Shown in pieces: positions 8,670 to 13,646 of a DNA stretch of 13,646 nt. Within the stretch, counting starts at the first letter, position 1. Each line of letters begins with the position of its first letter. Position numbers and translations under genes: made by a program. The stretch comes from GWF2-38-69 sp037127655 (GTDB lineage Bacteria > Verrucomicrobiota > Lentisphaeria > Victivallales > GWF2-38-69). A model generated the notes under the pieces. That model did not search any database and was not told the origin of the DNA. It saw only the letters and a list, made by a program, of their open reading frames with translations. The stretch is from the NCBI GenBank assembly GCA_037127655.1, contig JBAXXY010000069.1, positions 1 to 13,646 of the forward strand. The letters run 5' to 3'.

Positions 8670-8674
8670 CCTCC
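8670..8674 (-). promoter_or_regulatory. Ribosome binding site of glmM
   Basis: Read on the reverse strand this is a perfect GGAGG, 7 bases before the ATG at 8662. It decides the glmM start: the longer in-frame candidate at 8725 lies inside yraN and would add 21 residues not seen in GlmM proteins. It is the strongest Shine-Dalgarno in the cluster. Confidence 0.85.
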
Positions 8675-8691
8675 ATATATTAAGAAATAAA

Positions 8692-9087
8692 TTAACTTTC
8701 TTTCATTCCGAAACCCTTTTCCCAATGACTTATATTTTTAAGTCCCAGTCGTCCAAATTCGATCTCGATAAGGTCAAAGCGATATTTAACTGCCGGAGTT
8801 CTTATTTTTGTCAAATAATCGTTTGCTGCATCTATAATTCTATCTGCCTGATGTTTTCTAAGCCATGTTTCTTCAGAAGAATTGTCTATATGAACTGAGG
8901 AATGGCGAGTTTTTATCTCTACAAAGCATAATATCTCTCCATCTCTGGCAACTATGTCAATTTCGCCCGTTCTATTATCTGATATAAAATTTCTGAAAAG
9001 TATGTCAAAACACTTAGCTTTTAGGAATTTTATTGCTGCTTTTTCGCCTTTTTTGCCGATAGCAATATGTGACAATCTAAAAAACAT
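8692..9087 (-). CDS. YraN/UPF0102 family nuclease-like protein
   Basis: This 131-residue protein has the normal size of the YraN (UPF0102) family. The family has a restriction-endonuclease-like fold and is often found near recombination and ribosome-associated genes; its biological role is not settled. Family signatures are the opening GKKGEKAAIKFL (11-22) and the PD-(D/E)xK-type core, TGEIDIVARDG followed by FVEIKTR. Asp44, Glu57 and Lys59 are the candidate metal and catalytic residues, all present. The stretch around residues 76-90 (KHQADRIIDAANDYL) matches the usual final helix. The gene begins 5 bases after the YeeE/YedE-like gene and ends 29 bases before glmM. No good Shine-Dalgarno is visible, so translation may depend on coupling to the upstream gene. 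Confidence 0.9.
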   Translation of the reverse strand: MFFRLSHIAIGKKGEKAAIKFLKAKCFDILFRNFISDNRTGEIDIVARDGEILCFVEIKTRHSSVHIDNSSEETWLRKHQADRIIDAANDYLTKIRTPAVKYRFDLIEIEFGRLGLKNISHWEKGFGMKES

Positions 9088-9092
9088 GGGGT

Positions 9093-9695
9093 TTACTTGG
9101 AATCTTCTTTCTTTTTGGATGGTTTAGCGCCTGATGAGCGTTGAATAAGCCTCAAGAATAAGGCCAAGACAAGGCATACAATCGGGATGATATAAAGCAT
9201 CGCAGTATGCCCCTGAAAGAAAAGCGAATTTTGAGAAATGAGATTTAGATCTACAGGGTCAGTTTTATTCGTAATGTAATCATTGATAATAGGTCTTGCC
9301 AGGTTAATTACCGGGAAGGCTGCCAGCATCCCGATAAAAATCCACAGCGAGTAAATTTTACCGGAACCAAATGAAGAAATAGCCGTAATCGGAATATGTC
9401 CACACAAAACCAATCCTAAACCTGTAAAAAGGGCGCCTATGACAATTGGCCAAAACTTATAGTCTGTCGGATGAAGTTTGATTATTCCGTATTTCGTTAG
9501 GAAGTAACAAACCGGGACACCTATAGCCACAGATATAAAAAATATTATGGCAAAAGAGTTGTCCTTGAAGCTGAATTGGTCCATAAAAGTTTTTCTGTTT
9601 GAAAGACCGCATTGGAGCAGCACAAAACCAAAAAGGAATCCGACCAGGAGCGCCGCCAGAAGTTTATATGTGCCGGTCAATTCTAAAGGGTGCAT
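9093..9695 (-). CDS. YeeE/YedE-like (DUF6691-type) membrane protein, second half of pair
   Basis: This 200-residue integral membrane protein has about five hydrophobic segments (near 10-29, 47-66, 82-104, 113-131 and 164-183) and a lysine-rich tail. Two regions follow the YeeE/YedE sulfur-transport family: GFVLLQCGLSNRKTF (23-37) and GLGLVLCGHIPIT (92-104), the latter aligning with the usual GxGxxxxGxCPGT. Family members move thiosulfate or related sulfur species across the inner membrane, and many come as paired half-size proteins like these. Here the CPGT cysteine is replaced by isoleucine, while Cys98 sits three residues earlier and Cys29 lies in the first signature. Sulfur transport is therefore uncertain. 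It follows its partner by 11 bases and precedes yraN by 5, inside a housekeeping operon with no other sulfur gene in view. Confidence 0.75.
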   Translation of the reverse strand: MHPLELTGTYKLLAALLVGFLFGFVLLQCGLSNRKTFMDQFSFKDNSFAIIFFISVAIGVPVCYFLTKYGIIKLHPTDYKFWPIVIGALFTGLGLVLCGHIPITAISSFGSGKIYSLWIFIGMLAAFPVINLARPIINDYITNKTDPVDLNLISQNSLFFQGHTAMLYIIPIVCLVLALFLRLIQRSSGAKPSKKKEDSK

Positions 9696-9706
9696 AATTT
9701 CATTGC

Positions 9707-10201
9707 CTACTTTTCTTCAATTTTTACAGAAAGCATTGTGCCTATAACTACAGACTCAATGAACATTATTATCAGGAATAGCCCGACTATAATAAAGAGT
9801 CCCAAAGCGTCGTTCCACATTTTCAGGAATGAGTCTCCAGCAATTATAAGACCGCACATAACTAAAAAACCGCCTAAAAAGTTAATAATTAGCCCTGTAG
9901 TAAGGTAGTAAGCCGGGCCTTTTGATAAGTGATCTTCGGGGAAAAGCTGAAGTTTGAATTGTTTAGTCACGAGAGCACACACAAATGAACCTAAAAGAAC
10001 TCCAACTAGAAAGATTTCTTCCCAGGAAATGCTTGGGGTATTTCCATTATAGAGACCAATAACTTTATCAGTTATATTTGAGTAAGCCGTTATGGCCCCG
10101 GCGCAGTCGTCTAAAATATAAGCAGTGATCATAAAAAGGAACGCCATCAAAACACCTGCTACAAACGGGGATATTTTTCCTGTAGTAAGAAGTTTATTCA
10201 T
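9707..10201 (-). CDS. YeeE/YedE-like membrane protein, first half of pair
   Basis: This 164-residue membrane protein has about four hydrophobic segments (near 13-30, 63-79, 98-121 and 133-157). The order of segments and the phrase FLGGFLVMCGLIIAG (108-122) fit the first half of a YeeE/YedE-type transporter, where GGFLxGFGARxAGGCTSGHG is usual. The central cysteine is replaced: AGDSFLKM stands for AGGCTSGH, with Ser124 at the cysteine position. Cys116 lies earlier in the same segment. The gene begins 10 bases after ruvC, and AAGGAAA lies just before the ATG at 10201. A second ATG, 4 bases upstream in another frame, leads to a stop after three codons and is not the start. A heteromeric pore with the following gene is inferred from family habit and from gene order. 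Confidence 0.7.
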   Translation of the reverse strand: MNKLLTTGKISPFVAGVLMAFLFMITAYILDDCAGAITAYSNITDKVIGLYNGNTPSISWEEIFLVGVLLGSFVCALVTKQFKLQLFPEDHLSKGPAYYLTTGLIINFLGGFLVMCGLIIAGDSFLKMWNDALGLFIIVGLFLIIMFIESVVIGTMLSVKIEEK

Positions 10202-10211
10202 TCATTTTCCT

Positions 10212-10718
10212 TTAGATAGGTTTATTTAGTGTATAAATTGAATCTTGCCTGATTGCTCTATTTGCATGGCACAGAGCCAGGCCCAAAGCGTCAGTAGCAT
10301 CATATTCAAGATCAGAAATATCTATGCCAAGAACTGATGACATTATAACTGCCACCTGTTCCTTTGAAGCTGTTCCTGTACCGCCAGCTGCCATTTTGAC
10401 TTCCTTGGGAGAATATGCATAAGTTGGTATATCGAGGTCGGCAAGTGCGGTCATTACAGCTCCTCTGGCATAGCCTAGTATCATAGTTGTCCTGACATTT
10501 TTTCCAAAAAAAGCTCCTTCAATCGCCGCGACATCAACTTTAAAAGTTTTAACAAGTTCCTGAACTCCATTGTAGAGCCTCAAAAGGCATTTGCTGTGAG
10601 GCAGTTCTTTCTTGTTCTTGATTACTCCGCAATCAATCGTTTTAAAAGTCCCATCTTGAGCGCTTACAATCCCGTAACCGGTACATCTTAAGGCAGTATC
10701 AACACCAAGAATGACCAT
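10212..10718 (-). CDS. ruvC: Holliday junction resolvase RuvC
   Basis: RuvC is a homodimeric endonuclease that cuts Holliday junctions delivered by the RuvAB branch-migration motor. The 168 residues match the family. The RNase H-like core begins ILGVDTALRCTGYG with Asp7. The second acidic residue is Glu67 in AAIEGAFFGKN, and the C-terminal pair is Asp140 and Asp143 in YDATDALGLALCH. All four catalytic acids are therefore present. The conserved YARGAV helix near residues 83-88 and the KEVKMA segment are also there. The gene is 38 bases after yebC, an association seen in many bacteria. The usual following ruvA and ruvB are not here; two membrane-protein genes take that place, so RuvAB must be encoded elsewhere. 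Confidence 0.97.
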   Translation of the reverse strand: MVILGVDTALRCTGYGIVSAQDGTFKTIDCGVIKNKKELPHSKCLLRLYNGVQELVKTFKVDVAAIEGAFFGKNVRTTMILGYARGAVMTALADLDIPTYAYSPKEVKMAAGGTGTASKEQVAVIMSSVLGIDISDLEYDATDALGLALCHANRAIRQDSIYTLNKPI

Positions 10719-10752
10719 TAGTGCTATTCTCTTTATTTTTTAAATTTAAAAG

Positions 10753-10768
10753 CAGATTAGTCAATCTG
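10753..10768 (-). terminator. Weak hairpin over the yebC stop codon
   Basis: On the reverse strand the last codons of yebC form a perfect 6-base stem, CAGATT-GACT-AATCTG, with the TAA stop in the loop and second arm, followed by CTTTTAAATTT. The run of T is only four bases and the stem has just two G-C pairs, so strong termination is unlikely. It may be a partial attenuator, an mRNA-stabilising hairpin or chance. Confidence 0.25.
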
Positions 10769-11515
10769 AATTGAATTGAGGATTTCTTCAGGAATATCAA
10801 AGTTTGCATGAACCGCCTGAACATCATCCTGATCTTCAAACTTTTCAACAAGTCTAATAAGTCTTGATGCTTTGTCCTTATCTGTTATCTGGACATAATT
10901 TTCAGGTTTTCTTGTTAATCCTGCTTCTTCGGCTGGTATATTGGCTTTTTCCAATGCTTTGGAAATGTTATCGAATGCATCGACTGGCCCCCAGATTTCG
11001 GCCGTTCCATTTTCAATTATCAGATCTTCAGCTCCTGCTTCAAGAATAAGATCAAGGAGTTTATCTTCGGTAGCATTTTCGCCTGCAACTATAAAATGAG
11101 ATTTACGGGGAAACATCCAGGTTACCGCTCCGCTTCCTGCCATATTCCCGCCGTTTCTGTCGAATATCAACCTTATTTCCCCGCCTGTGCGGTTTCTATT
11201 GTCCGAGAGGCATTCTACCAGAATAGCTACTCCATCTGTGCCGTAGCCTTCATAAACAATCTCTTCATAGCTGGCTGTGTCAGTACCTTCGCCTGAACCC
11301 TTTTTGATGGCTCTTTCAACATTTGCCACTGGCATATTTGCGGATCTGGCGGCCAGAACAGCAGCTCTTAATCTGGCGTTTGTGTCAGGGTCGGCTCCGC
11401 CTGTTTTTACTGAAACAATAATTTCTTTTGATATTCTAGAGAATATTTTGCCTCTCTTTTGGTCTGCAGCGCCTTTTTGATGCTTAATATTTGCCCATTT
11501 GCTATGTCCGGACAT
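10757..11515 (-). CDS. yebC: YebC/PmpR/TACO1 family protein
   Basis: This 252-residue cytoplasmic protein carries the full YebC signature. It opens with MSGHSKWANIKHQKGAADQKRG split over two short blocks, then FSRISKEI (25-32), and has YEGYGTDGVAILVE near residue 70 and GAVTWMF near residue 108. The length is normal. Family members have been described as DNA-binding transcription regulators and, for the mitochondrial TACO1 relatives and some bacterial ones, as translation factors that act on difficult stretches. Sequence alone does not decide which applies. The ATG has AAGGGG 5 bases upstream. It is the first gene of the reverse-strand cluster, with ruvC 38 bases further on, a common pairing. 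Confidence 0.96.
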   Translation of the reverse strand: MSGHSKWANIKHQKGAADQKRGKIFSRISKEIIVSVKTGGADPDTNARLRAAVLAARSANMPVANVERAIKKGSGEGTDTASYEEIVYEGYGTDGVAILVECLSDNRNRTGGEIRLIFDRNGGNMAGSGAVTWMFPRKSHFIVAGENATEDKLLDLILEAGAEDLIIENGTAEIWGPVDAFDNISKALEKANIPAEEAGLTRKPENYVQITDKDKASRLIRLVEKFEDQDDVQAVHANFDIPEEILNSIQID

Positions 11516-11611
11516 AGTTTCCCCTTAGATTTTGTTTTATTGTTTATGATAAGCTTGAGTTAAAAATAGCTAATAGCAGGGAAAAAACAACATTTTTTTG
11601 CCCGATAATGG
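11516..11611 (-). promoter_or_regulatory. Upstream region of yebC with ribosome binding site and possible promoter
   Basis: This 96-base AT-rich gap is the longest internal space on the reverse strand and the natural place for the promoter of the yebC-to-mnmE cluster. A Shine-Dalgarno AAGGGG lies at 11521-11526. A possible reverse-strand -35 TTGTTT and -10 TATTTT-like pair lies around 11556-11587, but the match is poor. GGGC-A7 ... T6-CCC near 11578-11602 could pair imperfectly. No T tract follows it, so I do not call it a terminator for the ABC permease gene. Confidence 0.35.
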
Positions 11612-12748
11612 CTATTCGATAGTTCGCCTATATTTAAATACGCCAATAGTAAGAACTACTACCGTAAATATCGCTATAATATAAATACGGCTTTGGATGT
11701 CAGAAAAAGTCGAACCTTTAAGCATCACTCCGCGGACAATCACATTAAAATGCGTCAATGGAAGCACATAGCCTACGCATTGTGCCCAGAACGGCATAGC
11801 CTTAAAAGGAAACATAAATCCAGACAGCATAATTGAAGGAAGATAGAAAAATATAGTCATCTGAACTGCCTGTAGCTGATTTCTTGCAAGAGTAGAGAAA
11901 ACAATCCCTACTGACAAACACGCCATGATAAAAAGCACTCCTGAAAGCAGCAGGAGTACTACGCTACCTATTATCGGGATATCAAAAATATACTTAGTCA
12001 AAATCATGATAAATACCAGCTGGATAAAACCCATGCCGACATAAGGGCTGACTTTCCCAATCAGAACTTCCAGGGGAGTTACGGGCATACACAAAAGGTT
12101 TTCCATTGTGTCGCGTTCAATTTCCTTTGTCATTGAAAGCGATGTAATTATCACAAGTGTAAGAGTTAATATAACTCCTAACAGTCCAGGCACAGTCGAG
12201 AACTGCATTATTCCTTCAGGGTTATATCTCTTGTGTATAACAAGTTCTGCGCCTCCTTTTTGTGGCGCTAGAAAGTCAAGATTGCCTTTAAAGCATATTT
12301 TCATAGCATTGTTGAATGCCTCTTGAGCGACTGATAAGGCAGTGCCTGTAATTTGAGGATCTGTAGCATCTGCCTCGATCAAGATTTTTGGGTTCTCTCC
12401 TCTGATAAGTTTTCGATAAAAATCTTCCTGTACACTGATTATAAAAACAGCCTCACTTTCTTTAATTGCTCTTTCTGATGCTTCTTTGCTAGAAGTCATT
12501 TCTTTAATGTCAAAATATTCACTTGCCGAAAGCGAATGTACAAAATTTGAAGTAAATGGATCAGAATAATTGCCTGCGTTGAGAATGGTAGGGAGATGTT
12601 TGGGTTTGTTATTTATGGCAAAACCAAACAGAATTAATTGAATTATAGGAATTCCGAAAAGCATAGCCAGCGTAAGCCTGTCGCGCCTGAGCTGTATGAA
12701 CTCTTTCAAGAAAATAGAATAGGCTCTGGATATAGAAAATAGCTTCAT
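11612..12748 (-). CDS. ABC-2 type exporter permease
   Basis: This 378-residue inner-membrane permease has the topology of the YbhS/YhhJ-like ABC-2 family. The N-terminal KEFIQLRRDRLTLAML leads into membrane segment 1 (about 26-46). A large extracytoplasmic domain follows (about 50-180), then five more segments near 183-205, 235-251, 260-288, 296-315 and 354-371. The motif EIERDTMENLLCMPV (209-223) is the coupling helix that contacts the ATPase. Such pairs export drugs, lipids or other small molecules, often with a HlyD-type periplasmic adaptor; the substrate here is unknown. The ATG overlaps the stop of the ATPase gene as ATGA, so the two are translationally coupled. The stop lies 96 bases before yebC. 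Confidence 0.93.
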   Translation of the reverse strand: MKLFSISRAYSIFLKEFIQLRRDRLTLAMLFGIPIIQLILFGFAINNKPKHLPTILNAGNYSDPFTSNFVHSLSASEYFDIKEMTSSKEASERAIKESEAVFIISVQEDFYRKLIRGENPKILIEADATDPQITGTALSVAQEAFNNAMKICFKGNLDFLAPQKGGAELVIHKRYNPEGIMQFSTVPGLLGVILTLTLVIITSLSMTKEIERDTMENLLCMPVTPLEVLIGKVSPYVGMGFIQLVFIMILTKYIFDIPIIGSVVLLLLSGVLFIMACLSVGIVFSTLARNQLQAVQMTIFFYLPSIMLSGFMFPFKAMPFWAQCVGYVLPLTHFNVIVRGVMLKGSTFSDIQSRIYIIAIFTVVVLTIGVFKYRRTIE

Positions 12749-13646
12749 TGCTTCTGCTTACTTACTAGATTTATGAAAACATCTTCTATTGAAGTAGTCA
12801 CGCCATAGTATTCATGTTCTTTGTCTATTATCTCTTTCAGGGAAGATTCGACTGCAGTTTTATCCCTTGAACTGACATGAAGGGTATTGCCGAAAGCTAA
12901 AACCTGTTCGATAGCCTTTGCTTTTCTTAATTCAATTGCCAGATCTAAAAGATTTTTACCTTTAACAACCCAGGTAAAAAGCCCTTCTTTTGAAATTATA
13001 TCGTCAATTGTGCCTTTGGTTAAAAGGTCTCCATAGGCCAGATAAGCCAATCTTCCGCATCTTTCAGCCTCATCCATGTAATGAGTCGTAACCAAGGCCG
13101 TTATTCCTTTTTCAATCGAAAGTTTCTGAATTGTGTCCCAAAACTCTCTTCTTGCCAGTGGGTCAACTCCTGCTGTTGGTTCGTCCAGAAGAAGTAACAC
13201 AGGATTATGAATTAAACATGATGCAAGAGATAGTTTCTGCTTCCATCCCCCGGATAAGTTTCTTGCTATCATATTCCTGAAACGGCCCAGTCTATGTTCT
13301 TCAATGATGTTGTCTATGGCTTTTTTTCTATTCTGGACTCCGTAGATTCTTGCGGTAAAATCAAGATTTTCTCTAACGGTTAGATCAGAGTAAAGACTGA
13401 ATTTCTGAGTCATGTAGCCGATTTTTTGCTTTATCAGTTTTTGTTCTTTAATGATATCGTATCCAATGCAGCTTCCTTCTCCGGCATCTGGTATAAGAAG
13501 ACCACAAATCATTCTTAAAAAAGTAGTTTTACCGCTTCCATTTGGACCGAGAAAACCATAAATAGCGCCCTTTTCAACTTGGAGAGAGAGTTTATTCACA
13601 ACAACTTTCTTGTTGAAACTCTTTGTGACATTTGATACATCAATGG
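12745..13646 (-). CDS. ABC-2 exporter ATP-binding protein (partial at 5' end)
   Basis: This is the nucleotide-binding subunit that drives the neighbouring permease. The reading frame continues without a stop past the GTG at 13599 to the window edge. The extra 15 codons (IDVSNVTKSFNKKVV) are the normal first beta strand of an ABC ATPase, so the true start is outside the window. Counting from the GTG codon, Walker A GPNGSGKT is at 18-25, the Q-loop Gln is 65, the signature LSGGW is at 115-119, Walker B LLLLDE is at 135-140 and the H-loop His is 173 in THYMDEAERC. All catalytic elements are intact. The C-terminal SIEDVFINLVSK matches the multidrug and ABC-2 type. Its TGA overlaps the permease ATG. 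Confidence 0.95.
   Translation of the reverse strand, partial: IDVSNVTKSFNKKVVVNKLSLQVEKGAIYGFLGPNGSGKTTFLRMICGLLIPDAGEGSCIGYDIIKEQKLIKQKIGYMTQKFSLYSDLTVRENLDFTARIYGVQNRKKAIDNIIEEHRLGRFRNMIARNLSGGWKQKLSLASCLIHNPVLLLLDEPTAGVDPLARREFWDTIQKLSIEKGITALVTTHYMDEAERCGRLAYLAYGDLLTKGTIDDIISKEGLFTWVVKGKNLLDLAIELRKAKAIEQVLAFGNTLHVSSRDKTAVESSLKEIIDKEHEYYGVTTSIEDVFINLVSKQKQ

Noticed and set aside
8663..8725. Longer glmM start with 21 extra residues
   Set aside because: It would overlap yraN, has no family match in the added part, and ignores the GGAGG site before the ATG at 8662.
9093..10201. The two YeeE/YedE-like genes as one gene broken by a frameshift
   Set aside because: Each has its own start and plausible length, with an 11-base gap between them, and half-size pairs are normal in this family.
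11578..11602. GGGC-A7/T6-CCC as a terminator for the ABC operon
   Set aside because: The pairing is almost all A-T with a bulged base, and no T tract follows the second arm on the reverse strand.
13597..13599. GTG as the start of the ABC ATPase
   Set aside because: The 15 upstream codons continue the frame and encode the expected first strand of the domain, so the start is beyond the window edge.

Overview
The window is a compact, moderately AT-rich stretch of bacterial chromosome, carrying twelve protein-coding genes plus a probable gene tail at the left edge. I see no rRNA, tRNA, insertion sequence, phage gene or CRISPR array, and no gap between genes exceeds 100 bases. GlmM, YebC, RuvC, MnmE and YraN mark it as bacterial. 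Two genes have a less ordinary flavour: a family B DNA polymerase, and a GlcN-1-P acetyltransferase whose sequence resembles the archaeal-type (ST0452-like) enzymes. Together these suggest a Gram-negative-type lineage outside the best-studied groups. A PVC/Lentisphaerota-like bacterium is one guess, held with low confidence.

Left part, + strand (1-5022). A short tail of an upstream reading frame (3-59) precedes a complete family B DNA polymerase with intact 3'-5' exonuclease and polymerase motifs (141-2381). Five bases later comes a 243-residue protein that I cannot assign (2387-3118), probably co-transcribed with it. A 610-residue protein of the CocE/NonD / X-Pro dipeptidyl-peptidase fold follows (3190-5022). 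By motif alignment it has lost both the nucleophile serine and the catalytic histidine.

Middle and right part, - strand (5030-11515). Reading in the direction of transcription, the order is yebC, ruvC, two half-size YeeE/YedE-type membrane proteins, yraN, glmM, a hexapeptide acetyltransferase and mnmE. Gaps are 5 to 38 bases, so this looks like one housekeeping operon. It mixes recombination (RuvC), translation and tRNA modification (YebC family, MnmE), and cell-wall precursor synthesis. GlmM makes glucosamine-1-phosphate, and the next gene probably acetylates it. That acetyltransferase keeps only a degenerate ~100-residue remnant of the nucleotidyltransferase domain. The two YeeE/YedE-like proteins lack the usual cysteine motifs, and they sit where ruvA and ruvB are often found.

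Right edge, - strand (11612-13646). An ABC-2 exporter permease overlaps its ATPase gene by four bases (ATGA). The ATPase gene runs off the right end of the window.

I found no unmistakable new system. The best leads are the polymerase plus its unknown partner, the apparently triad-less CocE-fold protein, the one-domain GlmU-type protein beside glmM, and the cysteine-poor YeeE/YedE pair inside the operon.
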